DNA of 63,429 nt from a virus. The stretch covers positions 1 to 63,429 of IMG/VR virus record IMGVR_UViG_3300004448_000112. One strand, 5' to 3'. Position numbers and translations under genes: made by a program. The notes below the pieces were generated by a model, which had not been told where the DNA came from, searched no databases, and was given only the letters and a program-made list of their open reading frames with translations. Shown piece by piece: positions 1 to 8,129 of the stretch; the stretch's first letter is position 1; each line of letters starts with the position of its first letter.

Positions 1-516
1 ATCACCTTTCATGTCACCTTTGTTAAACTGATCAACATCAGTAGGCGTCAATAGCATACCAAGTGAGTCAATTACAAACAAAATCTTAGGACGTTCTTCG
101 TCTGGCATTGTTTTGTAGTCAATCATGAACGTGCTAATAGTTTTAGCAACATCGTCAATCATTGACATGTTTAGTTTAAGAAGTTTATCTTCTGCTGTGT
201 CAACTTGTAGAGCTTTAAGCCAACTCTCGTCAAGTGCGTTCTCTGAGTCAATTAATACCACAAAGATGCCTTGGTCTTGTGCCGCTTTTACAATGTTACC
301 TGCACAGATGTAACTTTTACCTGCACCAGATTCTCCTGCAAACACAGTAACCTTACCTAGCGGAACACCTTTGTTGAAGTCACCACTAATAAGATAATTT
401 AAGGCATAGTTACCTGTACTAATCCAATCAGTAGGATCGTTAAATCCACTACTCATGCCTGTGATTGATTTAGTTAAGTTTTTACGAAACTTAGAAACGT
501 CAAATGCTTTCACCAT
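1..516 (-). CDS. uvsX: UvsX RecA-like recombinase (partial, C-terminus outside window)
   Basis: This is the N-terminal 172 residues of the phage strand-exchange recombinase, which forms filaments on single-stranded DNA during recombination-dependent replication. The Walker A motif GESGAGKS is at residues 61-68 and the Walker B strand ILFVIDS ends around D150, as in RecA/UvsX proteins. T4 UvsX is about 390 residues, so a little more than half is missing beyond base 1. The ATG at 516 is preceded by GAAGG. It lies directly downstream of gp32, its partner in recombination, with a GNRA-loop hairpin between them. The family assignment is firm; the missing part cannot be judged. Confidence 0.93.
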   Translation of the reverse strand, partial: MVKAFDVSKFRKNLTKSITGMSSGFNDPTDWISTGNYALNYLISGDFNKGVPLGKVTVFAGESGAGKSYICAGNIVKAAQDQGIFVVLIDSENALDESWLKALQVDTAEDKLLKLNMSMIDDVAKTISTFMIDYKTMPDEERPKILFVIDSLGMLLTPTDVDQFNKGDMKGD

Positions 517-538
517 AATTTTTTACCTTCAAGTTGTG

Positions 539-556
539 TGGGGAGTTGCCTCCCCA
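539..556 (-). other. GNRA-tetraloop hairpin between gp32 and uvsX
   Basis: Perfect 7-bp stem (TGGGGAG / CTCCCCA) with loop GCAA when read as minus-strand RNA. No T-run follows on either strand, so it does not look like an intrinsic terminator. It may be an mRNA stability or processing element that separates gp32 from uvsX message. Confidence 0.7.
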
Positions 557-569
557 ACAATATACTTTA

Positions 570-1532
570 TTATTTTTGTTGTCTTGCTCTTATCATTGCT
601 AAGATGTCCTCTGCTTTTCCGCTTGATTCAGCAGTTGGCTTTGGTGCTTCTTGCGGTGTTTCAACAACCGGTTCTGCTTTCACTTCAGCCGCTGGTGCTG
701 GAGTTTCTGCTTTCGGAGTTATTGGATCACCTGTTCTTGATGACAAGCCTGCGGGTCTAAAGTATTGACCAAATTTATCTTGATCATATGCTTCACCGTC
801 AACAGATGCTTCAAACATCTCCTTCATAACCTTAACTTCAACTTCGCTAGGTTTTTTTGGAAGGAAATCATTAAGATTGAAAAGTGTATTACTCTCAATC
901 GCTTTGTTTTCATCTTCTGCTAAAGGTCTTGATTTTCTAGACCATGATGATGTTGAATAATCAGCATATCCACCTTTGGATGTTTTGATAATTCTAAAAT
1001 CAACACCACTTGTTGAATCAGTTGGAAGATCTTCCATATCTGGATCCATTAATGCTCCTTTAATTATTTGGAATATTTGTGGACCAATTATGAATCTTCT
1101 AATTGGATTCGTTGGAGTTGATTCTTCTCCGATTGGATCGTCTTTTACAAAACCTTGGAAAATATAACTTCTTTTCTTCCAATATTTTCTTCCTAAATCT
1201 TCTAATTTAGGATCTTTGAACCATCCTCTTACTTCGGATAAGATTGAACAAGACTCGCCGTACATTTCCATACATGGAACTTGTACTTGCACTGGTCTTG
1301 AATCTGTTTCACCTTTGATTCCTGCGAAAGGTAATTTGATCATTAACCTTTCTTTCCAGAAAAAAGTGTTTTCTTTATCGCCATCTGGCAAGAAACGAAC
1401 AGTTGCCTGCTCTCCTTCTTTTAGATTCCAAAATGGGTAAATGGCGTTGTCTCCGCCTGTTCTTGTATTAGAGCTACCTGATTTAACTTCTTGTTCTTTC
1501 AGTTTTGCTCTTATCTCTTGTAGTGTTGCCAT
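570..1532 (-). CDS. 32: gp32 single-stranded DNA-binding protein
   Basis: This is the replication and recombination SSB of T4-like phages: it coats ssDNA and recruits replisome and recombination proteins. The 320-aa length is close to T4 gp32 (301 aa). The N-terminal basic B-domain-like start (MATLQEIRAKLKEQE), the core with aromatic and basic patches (residues 30-260) and an acidic, Pro/Ala-rich C-terminal tail ending in a short helix fit the family. T4 gp32 binds zinc with one His and three Cys; here only C87 and C95 remain in the corresponding region and no His is nearby, so zinc binding is doubtful. The start is set by a strong AAGGAGG site. A sigma70-like promoter and a 13-bp inverted repeat lie upstream. 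Confidence 0.9.
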   Translation of the reverse strand: MATLQEIRAKLKEQEVKSGSSNTRTGGDNAIYPFWNLKEGEQATVRFLPDGDKENTFFWKERLMIKLPFAGIKGETDSRPVQVQVPCMEMYGESCSILSEVRGWFKDPKLEDLGRKYWKKRSYIFQGFVKDDPIGEESTPTNPIRRFIIGPQIFQIIKGALMDPDMEDLPTDSTSGVDFRIIKTSKGGYADYSTSSWSRKSRPLAEDENKAIESNTLFNLNDFLPKKPSEVEVKVMKEMFEASVDGEAYDQDKFGQYFRPAGLSSRTGDPITPKAETPAPAAEVKAEPVVETPQEAPKPTAESSGKAEDILAMIRARQQK

Positions 1533-1585
1533 AATCTTAAGCCTCCTTTATTATGCCTGTTTTTTATTATGTTATGTGCCTTTAA

Positions 1586-1633
1586 AATATTAGTATATAC
1601 AAATAACATTAAGTCAAATAATATACTAATATT
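1586..1633. repeat. 13-bp perfect inverted repeat (possible operator) upstream of gp32
   Basis: Arms 1586-1598 (AATATTAGTATAT) and 1621-1633 (ATATACTAATATT) are exact reverse complements separated by 22 nt. The upstream arm overlaps the -10 box of the predicted gp32 promoter and the other arm lies in the predicted 5' leader. This looks like a DNA operator or, if read through from upstream, a long AU-rich hairpin. Confidence 0.6.
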
Positions 1634-1646
1634 ACTATTTAGTCAA
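1618..1646 (-). promoter_or_regulatory. sigma70-like promoter for gp32
   Basis: On the minus strand TTGACT (1646-1641) and TATTAT (1623-1618) are separated by exactly 17 nt. This fits a host-sigma70 early promoter for a replication gene, in contrast to the TAATA-type late boxes before the structural genes. A second TTGACT lies 29 nt downstream but has no well-spaced -10. Confidence 0.65.
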
Positions 1647-1665
1647 CCGATAATGGTAAAGTTTT

Positions 1666-3924
1666 TTATTGAACGCCTGCTAGTTTTTTGATTTTGGCAA
1701 TTTCGGGATCTTTATTTGCCATTAAGTTTTGGATTGTTTCCTGTGCAGTTGCCACAGCATTGTCGCCAAATTTCTTTTCTACCGAAGTTAATACTGCTGT
1801 TTCACCTTTAGGAAATTGATTTGATGTGTAGTCAAAGAAACTTTTAACAAAATCTTCTACAGTTTCTTCTTTGTTGCTTAACTCTTTATCGTCTTGATTT
1901 TCCATGCCAAATTTTGATTTCATACGTCCTGCTTCATACTCATAATCTTCTTGAGCGGCTTTCAGTGCTTCTTCGTGTTCCTCGCCACCTGGTTGAATCA
2001 TTTGATTTGCGTACTCATCGTCAACTTTATGATTACCATCATATTCATAACTACCTTCTAGCGATTTTGGATCAACCACACCGTTGATTGCTTTGTAGTG
2101 TATTGTGCCGTGAGCTACTTCTCCGTCATCCCCTGATAGTTCATAGTCCATTGAACCTTCGTAATCTGTTTCGTTTTCGTTTTTAATTTCTGTATCACCT
2201 TTTTTTAATTTGTCAAAATTTTTGCTTAAGAAATCTATTGCATCTTTGGCATTGTTAAACGTTGTTACACTTTTGCCGTCTTTGTCTAATATATCATGCA
2301 CAATCTTTCCATCTTTGCCCTTGTACATAGACACATAAGGTTTAATGTCTTCAAATGTAATTGCTTCTACTTCTTGTTTCATATCGCCTGTTTCAATTTT
2401 CGAAACTAATGTAGGGTCTTTTTGTGAAATGTAATCCATGATTATTGGACGCATACAAGCATCTGAATCTTCATTTGCCGCTTTTTCAATTTCAGAATTT
2501 AATTCTTCATCATCTATAATGCCTTGCAAACTTTCAATTCCGTTTGTGCCGTTCACTCCTGCTGGAAAATGTTTAGCCATCAATTGATTTAATTGTTCTA
2601 ATGCGTCTGCCTGTGCATCTGCATCTTGTGAAAACAATCCGTTGTCTTCTCTTACAATATCATCCATTGCTGATTCAAACTCATGAAAGTTATCCACAGT
2701 TTCAATCATACCACCTAATACTTTTTCTATTTCTTCTGGATTATTATCTGTGTGTACAACTACACCTTGAAAGTTTGATGGATCAGATTGTACATCTGCT
2801 GAAATACCTGCTTTGGATAATAAATTTTGAACATTGTCTATTTCCATATCACTAATTGGATTTTCAGGATCAAAGTCACCAACTAGATCGTACTTTAAAG
2901 TTCTTGGTTCAACACCACCTTGGTATCCATGTGCTTCAAATGATGTTGGTCCTAATTCTTCTATTGCTGTTCTTTCTGAAACCAATTTATAGATGTAAGG
3001 AAATACATCTTGTAATTCTTCGTTAAATGTTTTAATAGTTAATTCATCAATCCAAGATTTTTTAACATCTTCTGGAACTTCTGCTAATTCTGATTTGCTA
3101 TAACTTTCAAAAGTTTCTTTATAGTTGTTTTGTTTTTGTAATTTTAAACAACTTGATTTAATTTCTTCAATTCTTTCATCCACAACAGATTGATATTGTT
3201 TTAAGCCTTCTGCCATAACATTTGATCTGTTCATGTATGTTTTGAATTTTCTTAATTGATTTAACTCTGCACTCATTTCTGAAATGTGTTTACCAAAGTC
3301 ATCAAATGGATTTCCACCTTCTGATACGTGACGAGCCATTGCTCTAGCACCGTTCAAATGTTTGATTGGATATTTGAATCTTTCGCCTGCGTTGCTTTCT
3401 ATAAAAAGAGATTCTATTCTGTGAGTACGTCCGCCTGCTACTGCTGGATTCACAGGTGCTGAATGTTTGATTACTAGTCTTGCTTCACCAACTGTTTGAA
3501 AACTTGTTTTTGTTGTACCGTATAAATTTGATTCGCTCACTGTTTCTACCTCTTTACCTTGTCCTAAAAAATCATAGTCTCTTTTTTCAAGATTGCTTTT
3601 TGTGATATCTCTTGTATCAAACCCAAGCACTCTTGCTTTAGCAAAACTTCTTAATTCTTTTAAAAAGTTGTACCAACCGTGTTTTAATGGCTCATCTGAC
3701 TGTTCAACAAAGTCTTTGCTGTGCATTACAACCAGCCCATCTTCCTCACTAATACTAATACTTACCTTTCCTAGGGTGTTTCCGCTCTCTTTGAAATCGA
3801 AGTCAAAAAACCTTGCTTCAGTGGGCTCAGTGGTTGCTTGTCCACTTGAATTGCCCAATGTAACCTGTGGAAATTGTCCTCTGATCTTGTTAAAAAGGTC
3901 TTTTGCTATAACATTTAAGTTCAT
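1666..3924 (-). CDS. Conserved T4-like marine phage protein, function unknown (752 aa)
   Basis: I do not recognise a function. The N-terminal ~115 residues (a compact domain containing FFDFDFKESG, then a WYNFLKELRSFAK helix and the DTRDITKSNLEKRD stretch) resemble a conserved hypothetical protein of marine T4-like phages, from memory. The middle is helical and charged; the C-terminal third is very acidic with DYE/DGE-rich segments and ends in a helical tail. No signal peptide or membrane segment is visible. A late promoter box sits 6 nt before the ATG with no Shine-Dalgarno site, so the protein is probably made late and could be a head or core component. That role is inference from position next to gp17. 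Confidence 0.75.
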   Translation of the reverse strand: MNLNVIAKDLFNKIRGQFPQVTLGNSSGQATTEPTEARFFDFDFKESGNTLGKVSISISEEDGLVVMHSKDFVEQSDEPLKHGWYNFLKELRSFAKARVLGFDTRDITKSNLEKRDYDFLGQGKEVETVSESNLYGTTKTSFQTVGEARLVIKHSAPVNPAVAGGRTHRIESLFIESNAGERFKYPIKHLNGARAMARHVSEGGNPFDDFGKHISEMSAELNQLRKFKTYMNRSNVMAEGLKQYQSVVDERIEEIKSSCLKLQKQNNYKETFESYSKSELAEVPEDVKKSWIDELTIKTFNEELQDVFPYIYKLVSERTAIEELGPTSFEAHGYQGGVEPRTLKYDLVGDFDPENPISDMEIDNVQNLLSKAGISADVQSDPSNFQGVVVHTDNNPEEIEKVLGGMIETVDNFHEFESAMDDIVREDNGLFSQDADAQADALEQLNQLMAKHFPAGVNGTNGIESLQGIIDDEELNSEIEKAANEDSDACMRPIIMDYISQKDPTLVSKIETGDMKQEVEAITFEDIKPYVSMYKGKDGKIVHDILDKDGKSVTTFNNAKDAIDFLSKNFDKLKKGDTEIKNENETDYEGSMDYELSGDDGEVAHGTIHYKAINGVVDPKSLEGSYEYDGNHKVDDEYANQMIQPGGEEHEEALKAAQEDYEYEAGRMKSKFGMENQDDKELSNKEETVEDFVKSFFDYTSNQFPKGETAVLTSVEKKFGDNAVATAQETIQNLMANKDPEIAKIKKLAGVQ

Positions 3925-3930
3925 ATAATA

Positions 3931-3938
3931 TATTTATC
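3931..3938 (-). promoter_or_regulatory. Late promoter box GATAAATA, 6 nt before the 752-aa ORF
   Basis: T4-type late core on the minus strand. Six nt separate it from the ATG at 3924 and there is no Shine-Dalgarno site, so the predicted transcript is essentially leaderless. Confidence 0.65.
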
Positions 3939-3940
3939 TG

Positions 3941-5524
3941 TTAGTGGCTTACAAATATAGGCATTGGCATGACTCTGTCTGCTGTATCTTCGTCTGCTTG
4001 ACTGAATGATGCATAGATTTTTGGATCCCAATCTTTTAACACACTGATTATACGCATAATCAACAAAGTAGCACTGACTAGATCATCTGTTTGACCTGAT
4101 TTTGCTTTGAATGACGAGCCCGAAGCAATGAAACTTTTTAATTCACTTATTAACGGTTTACTGTTTATTTTAAGTTTTTCTTTTTCAATCATATTTTTTA
4201 ATCTAGAACAAGCAGTGATTTTTGATTTATGTGTTGTGTTAAAACCTTTTCTAAACTTTCTTATGTGACCTTTTCTAATAGGCTCTGAAACAAACAATCC
4301 AGGGATAGAATCTTCACCAAAATCGTTTATCACCAGCAGTGCTGATTCTCCTATTGAGTTGTTTTCCACACTCCAATAGATGTTTGATCCTGCAGAATTC
4401 GTTTCGTCTTTTATGTGATTGCAAATATCACGCATGATTCTTATTTGTTGCGGAATAGGAGTTGTGTTGTGTTTCCATTCTGCTACCTGTGTGTATGACG
4501 GTAATTCAAAAACTTCAATTGCGGCATTGTCGCCACCTGTTCCCATTGCTGGATCCAGTGCCACCACATAAGTTGCGTTAGCATCTAATTTTTTATACCA
4601 ACGTGTTTGTCCCATATTGAGTGTAGGTTCTTTCCCTTCTAACGTTGTTAAAACTAGACTGTTTACTAGAGTTTCATCATAAACTAAAAACTCACAACCA
4701 TATTCACGTCTGAATCTTTCTTCACCAATACGTCCTAACTCTTGTTTTTTCCATTCTTCATCTCTGTCTGGATGTTCGTCCCACGATGCGGTGTATCCAT
4801 GAAATCCATTTATTCCTAATGTTTGTTCATTACCATGTTCATCAAATTTGTTTTGACTTTCACGCCATATTGTTGCAAACACATCTTCATCTGAATTGGG
4901 TGTGCTTGTAATAATTGCACGTCCTCCAGTTGCCAGTGTTGGAGAAATAGAAGTCCAAAACTCTTGTGCTATTCCTGGGTTAACAAATGCAAACTCATCA
5001 CAGTACAGCAAAGATATTGACATACCTCTACCAGTGTTTCCTGTTGTGGTTGCTGAAACAATTCTTGATCCATTTTCAAATTCCATAGATCCTTTGTTGT
5101 AGTTTGTTACACCAGCTCTGATATAATCAGGACATAGTTCGTATCCATAACGGATACGTTGCATAATCTCTTGAGCACCTGTGTATTTGTGTGCGGCAAT
5201 TAGTATTGTTTGATCTGGATGAAACATTGTATACCATAAAAGATAACAAGCGGCAGTTGTAGTTTTACCACTCTGTCTTGGTAGCATGTTGATATTAAAT
5301 CTAAAATTATGATAACTTGATAACAACTTTGTTTGGTATTCAAAGGGTTCGAATACACATTTTCCTCTTACAGGGTGTTGTATAAAAAAGAATTTTTTTG
5401 CAAAATAATCGTATCCTGTTACAGGATCTGAACAATGCACTAAGTCTGCTATTTGTTCTTCTGTAAATTTTTCTCGTTGGTGTGCTTTTTTGGTAAGGAC
5501 GCCATCTAAACTTTTATTACTCAT
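3941..5524 (-). CDS. 17: gp17 large terminase subunit (packaging ATPase-nuclease)
   Basis: This is the DNA-packaging motor: an N-terminal ATPase pumps DNA into the prohead and a C-terminal RNase H-fold nuclease cuts concatemers. With the ATG at 5524 it has 527 aa (T4: 610). Walker A is PRQSGKTT (82-89), Walker B LLYCDE (172-177) and the coupling motif TSTP (206-209). The nuclease starts with VVALDPAMGTGGD (catalytic D324) and ends with GQTDDLVSA (D480/D481). A TTG two codons upstream is also open, but ATG is preferred. In T4 gp16 and gp17 are adjacent; here two other genes lie between them. Confidence 0.95.
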   Translation of the reverse strand: MSNKSLDGVLTKKAHQREKFTEEQIADLVHCSDPVTGYDYFAKKFFFIQHPVRGKCVFEPFEYQTKLLSSYHNFRFNINMLPRQSGKTTTAACYLLWYTMFHPDQTILIAAHKYTGAQEIMQRIRYGYELCPDYIRAGVTNYNKGSMEFENGSRIVSATTTGNTGRGMSISLLYCDEFAFVNPGIAQEFWTSISPTLATGGRAIITSTPNSDEDVFATIWRESQNKFDEHGNEQTLGINGFHGYTASWDEHPDRDEEWKKQELGRIGEERFRREYGCEFLVYDETLVNSLVLTTLEGKEPTLNMGQTRWYKKLDANATYVVALDPAMGTGGDNAAIEVFELPSYTQVAEWKHNTTPIPQQIRIMRDICNHIKDETNSAGSNIYWSVENNSIGESALLVINDFGEDSIPGLFVSEPIRKGHIRKFRKGFNTTHKSKITACSRLKNMIEKEKLKINSKPLISELKSFIASGSSFKAKSGQTDDLVSATLLIMRIISVLKDWDPKIYASFSQADEDTADRVMPMPIFVSH

Positions 5525-5567
5525 ATACAATACTTATGCTGAAAATTGATGGAGAATTGCTTTTTGA

Positions 5568-6032
5568 CTATGCGTTTTTCTTAAAGTCTTGGTAGGCTTG
5601 TAGCAAAGTTTCTTTGATAGAAGAGTGAACTTCCTCTTCAGTTTTTTCAAATGCCATTGGATTATCTCCGTCTGCAACTTTAGGATATGTTTTTTTGATC
5701 TTGTTTATACCGCCTGATAAATCTTTTGTCATGTATTGAGTATCTTTATACTCTGGCTCAGGTGTTGTTGATGCTGATGCTTTTCCAGGAACTTCTTCAA
5801 CTGCTTTTACTTCTGCTTCTGCTTCTGGTTCTGGTGTTGGACCTTCAACTGGTGCTGGAGGAGTTACTCCTGCGTTTTTAAAAATTTGTGCAATAGCATT
5901 CATGTCTTCTGGAGTATCTCCATACAACATTACTTGTGATGCTTCGTTAAGATGTATTTTTTTTACATCTTCTTTCATTTGCTCTTTGCTTTGAATAGCA
6001 TCTATTTTTGTTAAAAAATCTCTTATGTCCAT
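5568..6032 (-). CDS. Small acidic phage protein, function unknown
   Basis: The 154-aa protein begins MDIRDFLTKIDAIQSKEQ, has a helical N-terminal third, a Pro/Glu/Ala-rich low-complexity linker (residues ~65-105) and a helical C-terminus. A longer reading frame runs upstream to 6152, but this would overlap the preceding gene by more than 100 nt. The ATG at 6032 has AAAGG upstream and a late promoter box overlapping it, so that start is chosen. It is made with the packaging and structural genes. The linker suggests two functional ends joined flexibly, as in scaffold or adaptor proteins, but I cannot name it. Confidence 0.7.
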   Translation of the reverse strand: MDIRDFLTKIDAIQSKEQMKEDVKKIHLNEASQVMLYGDTPEDMNAIAQIFKNAGVTPPAPVEGPTPEPEAEAEVKAVEEVPGKASASTTPEPEYKDTQYMTKDLSGGINKIKKTYPKVADGDNPMAFEKTEEEVHSSIKETLLQAYQDFKKNA

Positions 6033-6036
6033 GTTA

Positions 6037-6627
6037 CTATTTACCTTTCGACTTGCCTGAAATAGGTGACATTGTGTTTTTGCTGTCGCCTGCATTTTCA
6101 GTTGCTCCACCATCTTTTGGTGCTTTAATTTCGCCTGCGGCGTCTGGTGCATTTCTTTCTTTACGTGCTTTTTCTAATTCTTTTAATAAATCCATAACTC
6201 TTGAATTGCCCACTGTTTTTTGTTCGTCTTTGCTATCTTCATATGCACTGTTTAATTTTGCTTCGTAAGGTGCATCTGATTTTTCTTCTTGATATGCTTC
6301 TTGTGGTTCATTAGGATTTCTTACTATGATATGACTTTCTGGCATGTTACAGTAAGTTTTAATGACTTGGTGTAAAACTTGTGGAGTTGTTGGGTATTGT
6401 AATTCTGTGTCAAAGTATGTTGTTCTTTCATTTTCAAGAGCAGGAAAATCCAATGGTCTTTGTTGTATTGGAGTTTTTTTGCCGTTGCTCATTTTAACAA
6501 CTACAAATTTTTCTAATGCTGATTCTAAATGGTCAGCGAAACCTTCTGGCAAATCGCCTGCTACACCTATTTTAAAAGGGTATGTTTTTGTGCTTTCTGC
6601 TAGGTACTGTTGTAATTTACTTGTCAT
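6037..6627 (-). CDS. Putative virion-associated protein, function unknown
   Basis: This 196-aa protein has a folded N-terminal domain (residues 1-110, beginning MTSKLQQYLAESTKTYPFKI and containing a FPALENERTTYFDTELQYP stretch) followed by a charged helical, Gly-rich tail. It resembles unnamed structural-type proteins of marine T4-like phages, from memory only. Its start overlaps the end of the small-terminase gene by 11 nt, and a late promoter box inside that gene lies 5 nt before the ATG. No Shine-Dalgarno site is visible. Confidence 0.7.
   Translation of the reverse strand: MTSKLQQYLAESTKTYPFKIGVAGDLPEGFADHLESALEKFVVVKMSNGKKTPIQQRPLDFPALENERTTYFDTELQYPTTPQVLHQVIKTYCNMPESHIIVRNPNEPQEAYQEEKSDAPYEAKLNSAYEDSKDEQKTVGNSRVMDLLKELEKARKERNAPDAAGEIKAPKDGGATENAGDSKNTMSPISGKSKGK
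6038..6045 (-). promoter_or_regulatory. Late promoter box GGTAAATA, 5 nt before ATG 6032
   Basis: Late core TAAATA overlaps a Shine-Dalgarno-like AAAGG. The box would start transcription at about the ATG, whereas read-through mRNA from upstream would carry the ribosome site. Confidence 0.6.
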
Positions 6628-7147
6628 CGTTGTATTTATCCATGTTTTTAAGTTTCTCCAATAAACTATTGCGATCAGATATTACATATCCTTCTCCTTG
6701 TACCACATTTGCGTCGGAATCGCCCTGTTTTTGGTCCTGTTTTTGTTTTTTAAGTTGTAAATCAACCATTTTTAATTTTTTATCTATTTTCGCTACCTTG
6801 GCATCCAATGTGGTCTTTAACATATTGCCTGCCACTTCAAATATACGAGCAGAATATCTACTCTCCACATTCATACCCAAATCCATGAGATCTTCATAGG
6901 CAGTGATAGCACGTGTGCCAACATCATCCAGTTCTGAATCTCCTAATTCTCCTAAGCCATCAACTTTTGGTAATGCCGCCGCAATTTTGTCAAACTCGGC
7001 AATGTCTCGCATTGTGGTTTGTTGTTGTTCAATACTTTTGCTTTTCTTTTCTGTTTTTTTATCTTCTGCCTGTGCTTTTTCTTGTTCTTCTTTCACTATC
7101 TCTTGTGATTCTGGAAGGTTGAGCAGTTCTTCTAATTTTTTGGTCAT
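6617..7147 (-). CDS. 16: gp16 small terminase subunit
   Basis: This is the DNA-recognition and regulatory subunit that forms a ring and activates gp17. The 176-aa length matches T4 gp16 (164 aa). The central helical hairpin (residues ~80-130, with AITAYEDLMDLGMNVESR and an AGNMLKTTLDAKVAKIDKK region) matches the conserved oligomerisation core of T4-type small terminases, flanked by variable charged ends. The N-terminus is a Lys/Glu-rich coiled segment. It is separated from gp17 by two genes. A late promoter box lies 14 nt upstream of the ATG. Confidence 0.82.
   Translation of the reverse strand: MTKKLEELLNLPESQEIVKEEQEKAQAEDKKTEKKSKSIEQQQTTMRDIAEFDKIAAALPKVDGLGELGDSELDDVGTRAITAYEDLMDLGMNVESRYSARIFEVAGNMLKTTLDAKVAKIDKKLKMVDLQLKKQKQDQKQGDSDANVVQGEGYVISDRNSLLEKLKNMDKYNDDK
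6633..6640 (-). promoter_or_regulatory. Late promoter box GATAAATA inside the gp16 gene, 5 nt before ATG 6627
   Basis: The box overlaps codons for the gp16 C-terminus and would place transcription start at the ATG of the next gene. No Shine-Dalgarno site is present. Confidence 0.6.
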
Positions 7148-7160
7148 AATATATGTATTT

Positions 7161-7694
7161 TTATTTAGTGTAGGCTATGGTCTCTGACTTGTACTTTTTG
7201 ATTTGATATCCCAGTGTTTGCAAATATCTCATACAGTTATCTGCTTCATTTCTTTTGTTTTCAAACATTATGGTAGGCATATATTTTTTAATTGTGTTTT
7301 CCGCACCTTGACATGCTTTTAATTCATACCATTCCACATCTATTTTTATAAAATCCACGTCTTCAAAATTGTAATCGTCTAAACATTTTACAGAAACTTC
7401 GTGTTCGATGATACCTTTACCATATCTTACAAGACTACCATGAACAGGATTTCCAGTTCCGCCAGGAATTTTAAGTGTTTTTATCTCATGTTGATTGCCT
7501 AAAGCAACATTGTATTTTTCAACTGTGTCTGGAATTTTTGGAAATGTTAAAGGACTGGGTTCGAATGCTATCACTTTTTTGAAATCTTTTACAAATGGAG
7601 CAGATGTGTCACCGTCGAAAGCACCAATGTCTATGTATGTTCTAAAACTTTTAATCCAAGGCCATGCACATTCTTTTATTTTAAGAACACTCAT
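7161..7694 (-). CDS. FkbM-family SAM-dependent methyltransferase
   Basis: This class I methyltransferase has motif I DIGAFDGDTS at residues 22-31, an acidic FEPS motif after strand 2 (residues ~45), and the FkbM-type pairing DFIKIDVEWYE followed by PTIMFENK. FkbM enzymes O-methylate sugars or small molecules. At 177 aa it is short but contains the full Rossmann core. It overlaps gp4 by 4 nt (ATGA type) and is followed by gp16, an unexpected position for a sugar enzyme in a packaging block. The substrate is not readable; given the sugar genes elsewhere in the window, a glycan is a reasonable guess. Confidence 0.85.
   Translation of the reverse strand: MSVLKIKECAWPWIKSFRTYIDIGAFDGDTSAPFVKDFKKVIAFEPSPLTFPKIPDTVEKYNVALGNQHEIKTLKIPGGTGNPVHGSLVRYGKGIIEHEVSVKCLDDYNFEDVDFIKIDVEWYELKACQGAENTIKKYMPTIMFENKRNEADNCMRYLQTLGYQIKKYKSETIAYTK
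7162..7168 (-). promoter_or_regulatory. Late promoter box CTAAATA before gp16
   Basis: TAAATA core within CTAAATAA, 14 nt upstream of the gp16 ATG and overlapping the 3' end of the FkbM gene. Confidence 0.5.
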
Positions 7695-8125
7695 CTTTTA
7701 CCGCCATGGAAGATATCTTTTTCGTTGATTACTCTGAAACGGAATCCTTTGTTCTTGCACCACATCTGAGCACTAGCCCATTTGGCTCTATTAATAATCA
7801 GTTGTGCTTGATTGTATCTGCTCTTTCCAACTTTTTCTATCAGTGTTTGATTCTCAGGTTTAATTTCTATCACTTCTGCATGAGGTCTTCCGTTTTTATC
7901 TGTGTAGGCAATGAAAAAATCTGGAACATATATAGTGAATTTTCCAGTCATAGGATGTTTGTAAGGAATTCTTATGGATTCGTTAGCCCATTTTTGTATG
8001 CTGGGACTTTCGTCACAAAATTTCATAAAAGCAAATTCCCAACTGCTTCTATATAGAGGAGTTCTACCTCCAATATATTTGTCTGCATTTTTTATTTGAT
8101 ATCTACCTTGAGCGAATTTCGCCAT
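7691..8125 (-). CDS. 4: gp4 head completion protein (PD-(D/E)XK-type nuclease fold)
   Basis: T4 gp4 acts at the end of head filling, before the tail joins. The 144-aa length is close to T4 gp4 (150 aa). The conserved start with YRSSWEFAF (E30), then VPDFFIAY (D69) and EVIEIKP (E87-x-K89) give the E...D...ExK pattern of TnsA/PD-(D/E)XK nucleases, which the gp4 family is known to carry. All expected catalytic residues are present. The ATG has no obvious Shine-Dalgarno site and is 4 nt from the preceding gene's stop, so translational coupling is likely. Confidence 0.87.
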   Translation of the reverse strand: MAKFAQGRYQIKNADKYIGGRTPLYRSSWEFAFMKFCDESPSIQKWANESIRIPYKHPMTGKFTIYVPDFFIAYTDKNGRPHAEVIEIKPENQTLIEKVGKSRYNQAQLIINRAKWASAQMWCKNKGFRFRVINEKDIFHGGKR

Positions 8126-8129
8126 TGGA

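Noticed and set aside
6033-6152. N-terminal extension of the 154-aa protein to 6152
   Set aside because: It would lie within the preceding gene in another frame and has atypical composition; ATG 6032 has promoter and AAAGG.
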